Assembly (NCBI RefSeq): GCF_003002055.1
Contig: NZ_PVZF01000007.1
Span: 248,001-312,000, forward strand
Direction of reading: 5' to 3'
From: Kineococcus rhizosphaerae
Lineage (GTDB): Bacteria > Actinomycetota > Actinomycetes > Actinomycetales > Kineococcaceae
DNA: 64,000 nucleotides
The notes below the pieces were generated by a model. It had not been told where the DNA came from and did no database searches. It saw only the letters and a list, made by a program, of their open reading frames with translations. Position 1 is the first letter of the stretch. Each line of letters begins with the position of its first letter. Positions 44,026-52,424 of this stretch are shown here, piece after piece. The position numbers and the translations under genes were made by a program.

Positions 44026-44820
44026 TCAGGCCACGCGGAACACCGGCCACCCGATCTCCGTGCGCCAGGCGGCCGGGTCGGCCGCGTCCTGCGGGCCGAC
44101 GCGGTAGACCTCGCGCACCGGACCCGCCACCGACATCGCGTTCCGCACCACCCAGGTGCCGAGTTCGCCGTAGGTGACGTCCACGTGGTCGTGCTCGCCG
44201 ACGTGGGTGGTCACCGCGAGGTCCACGGCGGGCAGGGTCACGGCGTGCACCCGCCCGGTGCGCGGCGGGCTGGGGGTCGGCAGGTAGACCAGCGCACGCC
44301 CCCGGCCCTCCTCGAACAACGCGTTGTCGTAGGTCCCGCCCGGTGGTCCGCTCACGCCGTCCCCCACGGCCGCCGTCAGTTCGGCCATCGCGCCGGCGAA
44401 CCACGCCGCCACGTCGTCGTGGCCGACCACGGCCTCCACCGCCGCGACCGTGCGGGCGGGTTCGGCGCGCAGCTCCACCTCGATCGGGGCGGGACCGGGC
44501 TGCAGGAGGCGGCGCAACGAGGTGACCGCCGCGCGGGTGCGGTCCAGTTCGGCCTCCAGGCGCCGCAGGTGGTCCGCGACGAGGGCCGACCGCACGCCGG
44601 GGTCGGGCGTCCGCAGGATCCGCTGCACGTCGCCCAGCGGGACGTCGAGCTCGCGCAGGCGGTTGATGACCTGGGCGGTCGGGATCTGCTCCACGGAGTA
44701 GTAGCGGTACCCGGTGTCCTGGTCGACGACGGCCGGTTCGAGCAGCGCACCCTCGTGGTAGCGGCGCAGCGTCCGCACGCTCAGGTGGGTCAGCCGCGAG
44801 AACTCCCCGATGGTCAGCAC
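44026..44820 (-). CDS. MerR-family regulator with a GyrI-like effector domain
   Basis: A 264-aa regulator. MerR winged helix is [38 protein letters not shown] (residues ~3-45), followed by a coiled coil and a GyrI-like ligand domain (~120-264). It is a paralogue of the protein at 31153-31968. GTG 44820 lies 6 nt after CACACT. Divergent from a SnoaL-like and an SDR gene with a 78-bp gap, so it probably regulates them. Confidence 0.88.
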   Translation of the reverse strand: MLTIGEFSRLTHLSVRTLRRYHEGALLEPAVVDQDTGYRYYSVEQIPTAQVINRLRELDVPLGDVQRILRTPDPGVRSALVADHLRRLEAELDRTRAAVTSLRRLLQPGPAPIEVELRAEPARTVAAVEAVVGHDDVAAWFAGAMAELTAAVGDGVSGPPGGTYDNALFEEGRGRALVYLPTPSPPRTGRVHAVTLPAVDLAVTTHVGEHDHVDVTYGELGTWVVRNAMSVAGPVREVYRVGPQDAADPAAWRTEIGWPVFRVA

Positions 44821-44898
44821 GCCGCCAGTGTGGGGTCTCCCCCGGGGAGAGGGTCCAGCGCTTGACCCTCCGCCGGTGCGAGGCCGCACGGTGCCGGC

Positions 44899-45261
44899 AT
44901 GACGAACACCGACCTGCGGTCCGACGCCCTGCCCACCACCGTCCGCGAGTACCTCGCCGCCAGCACCGTCCACGACGCCGACACGGCCTCGACGTTCCTC
45001 ACCGAGGACGTCGTCGTCGTCGACCAGGGCGAGACCTTCCGGGGCCGGGAGGAGGTGCACGCCTTCGTCCGCGACGCCGGCGCGGAGTTCGAGTACACGA
45101 CCGAGCAGACCGGCGCCCACCGCGTCGACGACGAGCACTGGGTGGTGACCCTGCGCCTCGAGGGTTCCTTCCCCGGCGGTGTCGCCGACCTCGACCACCG
45201 CTTCACCCTCCGCGGCGGCCTCGTGGCCGAACTCGTCATCGCCAACCACGAGGGGGCGTGA
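44899..45261 (+). CDS. SnoaL/NTF2-like protein
   Basis: A 120-aa NTF2-fold protein ([37 protein letters not shown], then [24 protein letters not shown]). The function may be a ligand carrier or isomerase. ATG 44899 follows CACGGT by 6 nt. Its stop shares a base with the start of the SDR gene (TGATG), so both are translated together. Confidence 0.82.
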   Translation: MTNTDLRSDALPTTVREYLAASTVHDADTASTFLTEDVVVVDQGETFRGREEVHAFVRDAGAEFEYTTEQTGAHRVDDEHWVVTLRLEGSFPGGVADLDHRFTLRGGLVAELVIANHEGA

Positions 45262-46049
45262 TGGGCACCGGCGACCAGGACCGCCTCGACGGCCGGCACG
45301 CGCTGGTGACGGGTGGGTCGAAGGGGACGGGCCGGGCCGTCGTGGCCCGGCTGCGGGAGATGGGCGCCGACGTGTGGACCACGGCCCGCACGCTGCCCGA
45401 CGGGTACGACCGCCCCGACCGGTTCATCGCCGCCGACACCTCCACGGTCGAGGGGGCCCGGTTCGTGGCCGACCGGATCACCGGGGCGGTCGGGTCCCTG
45501 GACGTCCTCGTCCACGTCGTCGGCGGCTCCACGACACCGCCGGGGGGTTTCGCGGCCCACGCCGAGGAGCACTGGCTGACGGAGCTGAACCTCAACCTCC
45601 TCGGCGCGGTGCGCCTCGACCGGGCCCTCCTGCCGGCGGTCGTCCGGGCGGGGTCCGGGGTCGTGGTGCACGTCACCTCGATCCAGCGCCAGCTCCCGCT
45701 GCACGACGCGACCCTGCCCTACGCAGCGGCCAAGGCGGCGCTGCGGACCTACAGCAAGGGCCTCGCGAACGAACTCGCCCCCCGCGGGGTCCGGGTCAAC
45801 GCCGTCAGCCCCGGCGGCATCTCGACGGAGGCCTACGGGGACTTCATCGGGCGACTCGCCGAGGGCGGGGGCACCAGCCGGGACGCGGCGGAACAGGCGC
45901 TCCTGGAATCCCTCGGCGGGGTTCCGCTGGGGCGCTTCGCCCGACCCGAGGAGGTCGCCGACCTCGTCGGGTTCCTGGTCTCCGACCGCGCGAGCGCCGT
46001 CGTGGGGGCCGAGTACGTCATCGACGGCGGCACGGTGCCGACCGTCTGA
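45261..46049 (+). CDS. Short-chain dehydrogenase/reductase
   Basis: A 262-aa SDR. The cofactor motif is [13 protein letters not shown] (TGxxxGxG) and the active site is YAAAKAAL with an upstream Ser in VTSIQRQ. It ends with [13 protein letters not shown], as usual. It likely oxidises or reduces a small alcohol or ketone. It is coupled to the SnoaL-like gene and divergent from the MerR-family regulator. Confidence 0.92.
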   Translation: MGTGDQDRLDGRHALVTGGSKGTGRAVVARLREMGADVWTTARTLPDGYDRPDRFIAADTSTVEGARFVADRITGAVGSLDVLVHVVGGSTTPPGGFAAHAEEHWLTELNLNLLGAVRLDRALLPAVVRAGSGVVVHVTSIQRQLPLHDATLPYAAAKAALRTYSKGLANELAPRGVRVNAVSPGGISTEAYGDFIGRLAEGGGTSRDAAEQALLESLGGVPLGRFARPEEVADLVGFLVSDRASAVVGAEYVIDGGTVPTV

Positions 46050-46092
46050 ACCCGGGCTGGCGGTGCCCGCCGGGCCGGGGGAGGGTGATCCC

Positions 46093-46617
46093 GTGCCTCT
46101 GGTGATCTCGGGTTCGACGGCGGGCGGGCGTGGGCGGCCGGCGGTGCTCGCCGCCGCCGCGGCCCGCGGCCTCCTCGGCGGGCTGGCCGGGGCGGCGGCC
46201 ATGACCGCCAGCCAGCGCCTGGAGCGCGCCGTCACCGGCCGTCCCGCCTCCCACGTCCCGGGCCGGACGCTGCTGCTCCTGGCCGGGCGTTCCCCGGGTG
46301 AGGACGACCGGCCCGGTGGGGCGACCCTGGCGATGGTGGTGGCGACGAGCGCGGCGCTGGGCGCGGTGCGCGGGGTGTGGCGGGCCAGCGGGCTGCTCCG
46401 GGTGCGCGCCGACGTGGCGCAGACGCTGCTGCGGATCATCGTGGACCAGACGCTGGAGAACGCCACCGGCGCCGGTGCCCCGCCGCGCACCTGGCGCAGC
46501 GGGGAGGGGTTCGTCGAGGTCGTGCACGCCGCGGTCGCCGCCGTCGCCACCGGGGCGGTCGTGGAACGCCTCGTCGAACCGGTGCTGGAGTCGCGGCGCG
46601 GGACCACCAGCCACTGA
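46093..46617 (+). CDS. Hypothetical membrane-associated protein, 174 aa
   Basis: An unrecognised Ala/Gly-rich protein with hydrophobic helices at ~15-40 (AAARGLLGGLAGAAAM), ~80-100 and ~145-165 (VVHAAVAAVATGAVVERLVEP). A conserved-looking segment TASQRLERAVTGRPASHVPGRTL follows the first helix. GTG 46093 is chosen because GGGGGAGGG lies 8 nt upstream; GTG 46063 is possible. No operon partner is evident. Confidence 0.65.
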   Translation: MPLVISGSTAGGRGRPAVLAAAAARGLLGGLAGAAAMTASQRLERAVTGRPASHVPGRTLLLLAGRSPGEDDRPGGATLAMVVATSAALGAVRGVWRASGLLRVRADVAQTLLRIIVDQTLENATGAGAPPRTWRSGEGFVEVVHAAVAAVATGAVVERLVEPVLESRRGTTSH

Positions 46618-46636
46618 ACCGACCGCGCGGCCCCAC

Positions 46637-47290
46637 TCACCCGACGATCGAGAAACCCCTGCCCCGCAGGCGGAGCCGTTCGGCGTCGAGGTGCTCCAGC
46701 AACCGGTCGCGGGTCCCCCGGACGTGGGCCCGGACGAGTCCGGCGGCCCGGTCGGCGTCGCGGTCGCGGACGGCGTCGAGGATCGCGAGGTGCTCGGCGC
46801 GGGCCTGCTCGCGCGAGGCCGGGGTCTGCACCTCCAGCCACCGGGTGCGGGCCAGGCGGGTGAGCGCCCCGTGGACCGCGTCGGCCAGGAAGTCGTTGCG
46901 GGACAAGCGGGCCAGCGCGACGTGGAAGTCCGCTCCGTCCTGCAGCCCGGTCTGGGCGTCGTCCGCGGCGGTCGCGACCAGGGCCCGCAGCTCCTCGAGC
47001 TCGTGGTCCCCGGCGCGTTCGACGGCCAGCGCGACGGCTCCGCTCTCGACGATCTCGCGGTGCTCGACGACGGCGCGAACCTCGCCGAGGTCGATGGGCG
47101 CGACCTGCCACCCGCGGCCGTTGCGCGCCGTCAGGCCCTCGTTCTCCAGGCGGACCAGGGCGGCGCGGATCGGCGTCCTGGACGCGCCGAGGAGTTCTTC
47201 GAGCCCGCGCTCGCTGAGCCGCTCGCCGGGGACGAGGTCCAGGCCGAGCACCGCGGCCCGCAGCTTGTCGTAGGTGCCCGATCCGCTCAT
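46637..47290 (-). CDS. GntR-family (FCD) transcriptional regulator
   Basis: A 217-aa GntR regulator. Winged helix is YDKLRAAVLGLDLVPGERLSERGLEELLGASRTPIRAALVRLENEGL (residues ~7-53). The FCD ligand domain follows, with metal-binding His positions (FHVALARLSRN, HLAILDAVRDRD). It is divergent from the MFS gene with a 30-bp gap that holds two TTGGTAT-type palindromes, probably its operator. Confidence 0.92.
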   Translation of the reverse strand: MSGSGTYDKLRAAVLGLDLVPGERLSERGLEELLGASRTPIRAALVRLENEGLTARNGRGWQVAPIDLGEVRAVVEHREIVESGAVALAVERAGDHELEELRALVATAADDAQTGLQDGADFHVALARLSRNDFLADAVHGALTRLARTRWLEVQTPASREQARAEHLAILDAVRDRDADRAAGLVRAHVRGTRDRLLEHLDAERLRLRGRGFSIVG

Positions 47291-47303
47291 CCCGTCCCCC
47301 AAG

Positions 47304-47327
47304 TGGTATACCAAGTTGGTATGCCAA
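47304..47327. promoter_or_regulatory. GntR operator overlapping the MFS start codon
   Basis: TGGTATACCA (47304-47313) is a perfect palindrome and TTGGTATGCCAA (47316-47327) a near-perfect one. The second covers the ATG of the MFS gene (47321), and TATACC in the first can serve as a -10. Binding would block both initiation of transcription and access to the start of the message. Confidence 0.7.
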
Positions 47328-48517
47328 CAAAGTACACCGTGACGCCCGTCCCCCGCGCCGCGTGGCGGGTGCTCGCGCTCGGGATCGCCGCCCAGGCGGC
47401 CGGGACGCTCCTCGTGAGCACGCCGGTGTACCTCATCCCGCTCCTGCACGGGCGCGACGGGCTGTCGCTGTCGCGCGCCGGGACCCTGGCCGCCGCCCCG
47501 ACGCTCGGGATGGTCCTGACCCTCGTCGCGTGGGGCGCGCTCGCCGACCGGGTCGGCGAGCGCTGGGTCATCGCCGGCGGGCTGGCGCTCACCACCGCCT
47601 CCGCCCTGGCTGCGGCCTCCGCGCACGGGCTCGTGGCGCTGGGCGTCCTGCTCGGGCTGGGCGGGGCCGCGTCGGCGAGCACGAACGCCGCGAGCGGCCG
47701 CGTCGTCGTCGGGTGGTTCCCGCGCGAGCGCCGGGGACTGGCCATGGGGCTGCGGCAGGTGTCGCAACCGCTGGGGGTCGCCGTCGCCGCCGTCGTCGTC
47801 CCGCCGCTGGCGTCCCGGTACGGCCCGGCCGGCCCCCTGCTGGTGGCCGCGGCGGTGCTGGGCGTCCTCACGGTCGCCTGCGCGGTGGGCCTGCGCAACC
47901 CCCCGCGCGCCGCAGCCGCTGCGGCGCAGCAGGTCCCGAACCCCTACCGCCGCGACGGCTTCCTGTGGCGCATCCACGCCGTCTCGGTGCTCCTGGTCGT
48001 CCCGCAGTTCGCGCTGTCGACGTTCGGCCTCGTGTGGCTGACCGTCGAGCTGGGCTGGGGGGCGACCGCGGCGGGGCTGCTCATGGGGGCGTCGCAGTTC
48101 GTCGGGGCCCTGGGCCGGATCGGCGTCGGCGTGCTCAGCGACCGCGTCGGCAGCCGGGTCCGGGTGCTGCGCTGGGTCGCGGCCTGCGGCGTCGTGGTCC
48201 TCGTGCTGCTGGCCCTCACCGGGGCCGCCGGCTGGGCCGTGCCCGCGGGTGTCGTCCTCGTCGTCGCGACGACGGTCTCGGTGGCCGACAACGGTCTGGC
48301 GTTCACGTCCGTCGCCGAGGCCGCCGGTCCCCGCTGGTCGGGCAAGGCCCTGGGCCTGCAGAACACCGGCCAGTTCGTCGCGGCCTCGGCCGTGGGCCCG
48401 GGGATCGGGGCGCTCATCACCGCCGTGGGGTTCAGCGGGGCCGTCGGGCTCGTCGCCCTGGCCCCCCTGGTGGCGCTGCCTCTGGTCCCGCGGCGGGACG
48501 AGCACCCGGCGGGGTGA
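47321..48517 (+). CDS. Major facilitator superfamily transporter
   Basis: A 398-aa transporter with 12 predicted helices in two halves. The loop 2-3 motif is GALADRVGERWV and a repeat occurs as GVLSDRVGSRVR. It probably imports an organic acid or exports a drug; CynX-like and oxalate/formate-type relatives share this look. The divergent GntR protein should be its regulator. ATG 47321 lies within the operator, so the mRNA is probably leaderless or has a very short leader. Confidence 0.88.
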   Translation: MPTKYTVTPVPRAAWRVLALGIAAQAAGTLLVSTPVYLIPLLHGRDGLSLSRAGTLAAAPTLGMVLTLVAWGALADRVGERWVIAGGLALTTASALAAASAHGLVALGVLLGLGGAASASTNAASGRVVVGWFPRERRGLAMGLRQVSQPLGVAVAAVVVPPLASRYGPAGPLLVAAAVLGVLTVACAVGLRNPPRAAAAAAQQVPNPYRRDGFLWRIHAVSVLLVVPQFALSTFGLVWLTVELGWGATAAGLLMGASQFVGALGRIGVGVLSDRVGSRVRVLRWVAACGVVVLVLLALTGAAGWAVPAGVVLVVATTVSVADNGLAFTSVAEAAGPRWSGKALGLQNTGQFVAASAVGPGIGALITAVGFSGAVGLVALAPLVALPLVPRRDEHPAG

Positions 48518-48535
48518 GCACGGCAGGATGAGGGG

Positions 48536-49063
48536 GTGAACCTCCTCGGCGACGCGGTCCTGCACGGCGGCGAACGGGCGACCCTGCGGTTGGCCCGTGA
48601 GTACCCGCACTCGGTGGCGACGGTCTGGACGGCCCTGACCGACCCGGCCCTGACCCGGCTGTGGTGGGCGGACCTGCGCGCCGACCTGCGCCCGGGGGGC
48701 CGGTTCGACCTCGAGTGGCTGACCGGGCCGCCCGGGGAGCTGGAGTGGTGGCCGGGGGAGGTCACCGCGTTCGACCCGCCACGGCTGCTGGAGCACACGA
48801 ACTCCGAGCACGGGCTGCTGCGCTGGGAACTCGAACCCCTCGACGTCGGCGCGCTGCGCGCCCGTACCCGGTTGCGGCTGACGAACGACCTCGAGGGTGA
48901 GGACGAGTGGGTGCCCATGTCGCTGGCGGCCTGGCACCTGCACCTCGACCAGCTCGAGGTGGCCCTCGACGGCGGGAACGTCGACTGGAGCGCGTGGGGC
49001 ACGGCGTCGAACCTGCGGCTGCGCGAACTGCGCGCCGCCTACGCCGCCCACCTCCCCCGCTGA
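48536..49063 (+). CDS. SRPBCC (AHSA1-like) domain protein
   Basis: A 175-aa START-like ligand-binding protein (ATLRLAREYPHSVATVWTALTDPALTRLWWA at the start, GGRFDLEWLTGPPGELEWWPGEVTAFDPPRLLEHT in the middle). Typical of AHSA1-family proteins in actinobacteria. GTG 48536 follows CAGGAT by 6 nt. It lies 18 nt after the MFS stop but seems to have its own promoter. Confidence 0.85.
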   Translation: MNLLGDAVLHGGERATLRLAREYPHSVATVWTALTDPALTRLWWADLRADLRPGGRFDLEWLTGPPGELEWWPGEVTAFDPPRLLEHTNSEHGLLRWELEPLDVGALRARTRLRLTNDLEGEDEWVPMSLAAWHLHLDQLEVALDGGNVDWSAWGTASNLRLRELRAAYAAHLPR

Positions 49064-49087
49064 CCCCGTTCCTCCCGCCCCGCCCCT

Positions 49088-49154
49088 CCCGCCGAAGGCA
49101 CACCTCCCGCCCCGAGAACCCGGTTCTGAGGGCGGGAGGTGTGCCTTCGGCGGG
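49088..49154. repeat. 25-bp perfect inverted repeat, palindrome family A, copy 1
   Basis: Arms 49088-49112 and 49130-49154 are perfect complements (core CCGCCGAAGGCACACCTC). The 17-nt loop holds a further small dyad (AGAACC/GGTTCT). It lies between convergent genes and can end both transcripts. A second copy with the same core is at 56587-56668; one C/G pair differs in both arms, which keeps pairing. Confidence 0.85.
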
Positions 49155-49170
49155 GTGGGGACCAGTGCGG

Positions 49171-49485
49171 TCAGTGCAGGACCTTGAGCCCGACGACGCA
49201 GCCGACGAGCCCGAGGATCAGCAGTACCTTCGCGACCGACACGGCCTCGGCGCCCGTCGCCATCGCGTAGCCGACGGTCAGGGCCGCGCCGATGCCGACC
49301 CACACGGCGTAGGCCGTGCCCGTCGGGATGGAGCGCATCGCGAACGCCAGCCCCACCGTGCTCGCGACGACGGTGACGGCGAACACGACGGTCGGGACGG
49401 GACGGGTGAAACCCTCGGACTTCCCCAGCGCGGTGGCCCAGACGGCCTCCAGCACACCGGACGCGACCAGGACGATCCAGGACAC
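49171..49485 (-). CDS. gdx: SMR-family guanidinium exporter (Gdx/SugE type)
   Basis: A 104-aa four-helix SMR transporter. The SugE/Gdx signature is SGVLEAVWATALGKSEGFT (conserved Glu near residue 13, Trp in the same helix), unlike EmrE-type multidrug pumps. The guanidine-III riboswitch directly upstream confirms the guanidinium specificity. SMR proteins function as antiparallel dimers; a single gene is usual for Gdx. GTG 49485 has GGAGG 9 nt upstream. Confidence 0.9.
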   Translation of the reverse strand: MSWIVLVASGVLEAVWATALGKSEGFTRPVPTVVFAVTVVASTVGLAFAMRSIPTGTAYAVWVGIGAALTVGYAMATGAEAVSVAKVLLILGLVGCVVGLKVLH

Positions 49486-49499
49486 GACGACGTTCCTCC

Positions 49500-49541
49500 C
49501 CCACCGTCTTGTCGCTGACCGGGTACGGCGGGCTCGTCCGG
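49500..49541 (-). promoter_or_regulatory. Guanidine-III (ykkC-III) riboswitch
   Basis: On the minus strand the sequence runs CCGGACGAG, CCCGCCGT, ACCCGGTCAG, CGACAAG, ACGGTGGG. This matches the known guanidine-III motif. CCCGCCGT pairs with ACGGTGGG over eight positions (one G-U), and the two CCGG elements form the pseudoknot helix. One extra base is present in the GTCAG-GACAAG segment. The ribosome binding site GGAGG (49499-49495) directly follows the last stem base, so ligand folding can govern translation of gdx. Confidence 0.9.
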
Positions 49542-49597
49542 GCGCCGGGTCCCGGCGCTGCCCCAGCAGGTTCCCCCGGGAACGGCGGGAGGTCAAC

Positions 49598-50254
49598 TCA
49601 GGCCAGCAACCCGTTCTCGTAGGCGAACACGACGATCTGCACGCGGTCGCGCAGCCCGAGCTTGCGCAGGATCGACCCGACGTGCGTCTTGACGGTCGAC
49701 TCCGACGCGAACACCTCGGCCCCGATCTCGGCGTTCGACAACCCCCGCGCGACGGCGTCGAACACCTCCTTCTCCTTCGCCGTCAGAGTCCCGAACTCCT
49801 TCGGCGGCGGCGTCGGGGTCGTCAGGCTGTGCTCCAGCAGGTTCGTCAGGTTCCCGGGCGACAGGACGGCGTTGCCCGCGTGGACGGTGCGGATCGCGTC
49901 GGCCAGCTGCGCGGGCGTGGTGTCCTTGAGCAGGAAACCGCTGGCTCCGTGGCGGATCGCCGTCGCGGCGCGGTCGTCGAGGTCGAACGTCGTGAGCACG
50001 ACGACGCGCACGGGGTTCGCGCGGCGGGCCACCCGGTCGGGCAGGAACACCTGCCGGGTCGCCTCGACGCCGTCCATCTCGGGCATCCGCAGGTCCATGA
50101 GGACGACGTCGGGCTGCAGCTCCTCGACGAGCCGCACGCCCTCCAGGCCGTCGGCGGCGTCCCCGACGACCTCGATGCCGTCCTGGGCGTCGAGGATCAC
50201 CTTCACCCCGGCGCGGAACAGGTCCTGGTCGTCGACGAGGAGGACGCGGATCAC
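49598..50254 (-). CDS. NarL/LuxR-type response regulator
   Basis: A 218-aa regulator. The receiver domain (residues ~1-125) holds VDDQD and the phosphoacceptor Asp in VVLMDLRMPEMDG. The LuxR helix-turn-helix is LTAKEKEVFDAVARGLSNAEIGAEVFASESTVKTHV (~148-183). It is coupled to the sensor kinase gene by GTGA and ends the operon vanX-alr-ddl-HK-RR. It probably autoregulates that operon and may act on murF. Confidence 0.93.
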   Translation of the reverse strand: MIRVLLVDDQDLFRAGVKVILDAQDGIEVVGDAADGLEGVRLVEELQPDVVLMDLRMPEMDGVEATRQVFLPDRVARRANPVRVVVLTTFDLDDRAATAIRHGASGFLLKDTTPAQLADAIRTVHAGNAVLSPGNLTNLLEHSLTTPTPPPKEFGTLTAKEKEVFDAVARGLSNAEIGAEVFASESTVKTHVGSILRKLGLRDRVQIVVFAYENGLLA

Positions 50255-51471
50255 GACCGCACCGGGACGCTGGCCGTGATCGAGAACCGCGCCCCGTCCA
50301 CGGCGACCTGCGCCCAGCCCCCCACGGCCTCCAGCCGGCGGCGCATGCCGTCCAGGCCGCGTCCCCCGCCGGGGCCCGAGGGCGACCCGTCGACCGGGAT
50401 CCCGTTCGTCACCGACAACTCCAGTTCCTCGTGCGGTCCTGCGGGCCAGCGTTGCACGACGTCGACGGGCACGTCGCGGTCGCCGTGCTTGAGCGCGTTG
50501 GTCAGCATCTCCTGCAGCACCCGGTAGGCGACGGCGGCCAGTTCCGGCGGCAGCGGCCGCGCAGGGCCGCTGGAGTGCGACCGGACGGTGAAACCCGTCG
50601 ACCCCGCACCGTCGATGAGCGCCTGCAACCGCCCCGGCGGGACGGGGGTGGCCGACAGGACGCCCTGGACGTCCTGCAGCGAGGACCGTGCCGTGCCGGC
50701 GATCGTCCGCAGGGTCGCCTTGAGCGCGGTGGGGTCGGCGTCGGGCAGGAACTGCCCCGACTCCGCCTGGGCCAGGATGACGGCCAGGGAGTGCCCGACG
50801 ACGTCGTGGACGTCGTGGGCCATCCGGGTCTGCTCGTCGCGCAGCCTCGCGATCTCGTAGGCCTGCGCGGTCTCGCGGTGGGCGCGCGCCGACTCCTGCT
50901 CGGCCTCGACGCGGGCGCGCCGCGAGACGGCCGCGTTCCCGGCGAACCGTAGCGCCAGCCCGCCCAGCCAGGCCGCGGCCAGCGTCAGCAGCGCGATCGG
51001 CAGCCCGGCCAGCAGGGAGACGCCGACGCGGTCCAGGACGTCGCGCAGGCCCTGCACGACGAGAATCCCCGGCGAGTACTGCCCGTAGACCAGCAGGACC
51101 CCGCCGACGAGGACCCCCAGGGGGATCGAGAGCCCGCTGAGCGCGAGGACCCACCGGCTGCCCCAGCGCGCCCCGGCGAACGCGACGTAGGCCAGCAGGA
51201 GCTGGGTCAGCAGCAGCGGCAGACCGGTCGCGAACTGCGCGACCCCCGTCAGCCACACGAGGGCCAGCGCGACGGCGGGCAGCGGCCGGGCGATCGCCGT
51301 GGTCAGGGCGACGAGCAGGACGAACAGGACGCTGCCGCTCTCCCCGCCCCACGTCGTGCGGACCGCGACCTCGGCCAGCCCGAGGCCCGCGGTGAGCAGG
51401 CCCACGACGATGTCGGGCGAGCGTTCGCGCCAGCGGAGCGGGGTTCCCACGTCGTCCAGCGTAGGGGTCAC
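50251..51471 (-). CDS. Sensor histidine kinase (HisKA_3 type)
   Basis: A 406-aa membrane kinase. About five to six hydrophobic segments in residues ~20-190 form the sensor. A coiled linker leads to the dimerisation/phosphoacceptor box DVHDVVGHSLAVILAQAESG (His in VHD) and then a HATPase domain (EMLTNALKHGDRDVPVDV and GGGRGLDGMRRRLEAVGG). Its start overlaps the ddl stop and its end overlaps the response regulator start, each by 4 nt. Van systems usually use an OmpR-type pair, so this NarL-type pair is different. Confidence 0.93.
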   Translation of the reverse strand: MTPTLDDVGTPLRWRERSPDIVVGLLTAGLGLAEVAVRTTWGGESGSVLFVLLVALTTAIARPLPAVALALVWLTGVAQFATGLPLLLTQLLLAYVAFAGARWGSRWVLALSGLSIPLGVLVGGVLLVYGQYSPGILVVQGLRDVLDRVGVSLLAGLPIALLTLAAAWLGGLALRFAGNAAVSRRARVEAEQESARAHRETAQAYEIARLRDEQTRMAHDVHDVVGHSLAVILAQAESGQFLPDADPTALKATLRTIAGTARSSLQDVQGVLSATPVPPGRLQALIDGAGSTGFTVRSHSSGPARPLPPELAAVAYRVLQEMLTNALKHGDRDVPVDVVQRWPAGPHEELELSVTNGIPVDGSPSGPGGGRGLDGMRRRLEAVGGWAQVAVDGARFSITASVPVRS

Positions 51472-52424
51472 GACGGGAGGGCGTCGGTGACCAGCAGCGC
51501 CAACAGGTCCTCGAAGCCGAGGCCGCCGGCGGAGAACATCAGCGGGGCCGCCGAGTGCTCCGTCATGCCCGGCGTGCTGTTGACCTCGTTGAGGACGACG
51601 CCGTCGGCGGTGAGGAAGAAGTCGGCCCGGGCCAGGCCCCGGCAGCCGAGGGCGTCGTACACGCGCACGGCGGCGTCCACGAGCGCGGCGTGCTCGACGT
51701 CGGAGATCTCCGCGGGCAGCCGGACGTCGGGGTGCCCGGAGTACTTGGCCTCGTGGTCGAAGATCCCGTCGTGGACGACCTCCTCGACGGGTGCGGTGGT
51801 GCGCGTCCCGTCGGGCCGTCCCAGGACGGCGACGCAGAACTCGCGGCCGACGACGAACTCCTCGACGAGGACCCGGTCGTCGAGCTCGCGGGCGGTCCGC
51901 AGCGCGGCGTCGAACTCGCCGGGGTCGCGGACCAGCGAGACCCCCAGGCTCGACCCGGCCGTGGCGGGTTTCACCACGACCGGGCCGGTCCACGGCACCT
52001 GCTCCCCCGGACCCACGAGGGTTCCCCGGGCCGTCCGGACCCCCACGGCCTCGGCCACGAGCTTCGTCGTCCACTTGTCCATCGCCACCGCGCCGGCCGC
52101 GGTGCCCGACCCGACGTAGGGCACCCCGGCGAGTTCGCACAGGGCCGCCAGCGTCCCGTCCTCCCCGAGGGTCCCGTGCAGGACGGGGAACACGACGTCG
52201 CAGCTCTGCAGGACGCGGACGGCCCCCGCGAGGCCGAGGGGGCGCAGTTCCTCGTCGCGCCACTCGCCGTCGCGCCCGATCGTCAGCCGGACCACGTCGT
52301 GGCCGGGTTCGAGCCCGTCGGCGACGGCGGCCGCCGAGGCCAGCGACACGTCGTGCTCGCAGTTCCTGCCACCCCCGACCACGGCCACCCTGGTCGTCCT
52401 CGTCCTCGTGCTCGTCGTCGTCAT
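51468..52424 (-). CDS. ddl: D-alanine-D-alanine ligase family ATP-grasp enzyme
   Basis: A 318-aa ATP-grasp ligase. EHDVSLASAAAV near the start, MDKWTTKLVAEAVG, the ATP-site VVVKPATAGSSLGV and the Mg site GLARADFFLTADGVVLNEVNSTPGMT are all present. The omega loop reads FDHEAKYSG, with the AKY of D-Ala-D-Ala (or D-Ser) ligases, not the His form of D-lactate ligases. It is likely a second ligase making D-Ala-D-Ala or D-Ala-D-Ser. It is coupled to alr upstream and to the kinase downstream. Confidence 0.9.
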   Translation of the reverse strand: MTTTSTRTRTTRVAVVGGGRNCEHDVSLASAAAVADGLEPGHDVVRLTIGRDGEWRDEELRPLGLAGAVRVLQSCDVVFPVLHGTLGEDGTLAALCELAGVPYVGSGTAAGAVAMDKWTTKLVAEAVGVRTARGTLVGPGEQVPWTGPVVVKPATAGSSLGVSLVRDPGEFDAALRTARELDDRVLVEEFVVGREFCVAVLGRPDGTRTTAPVEEVVHDGIFDHEAKYSGHPDVRLPAEISDVEHAALVDAAVRVYDALGCRGLARADFFLTADGVVLNEVNSTPGMTEHSAAPLMFSAGGLGFEDLLALLVTDALPS

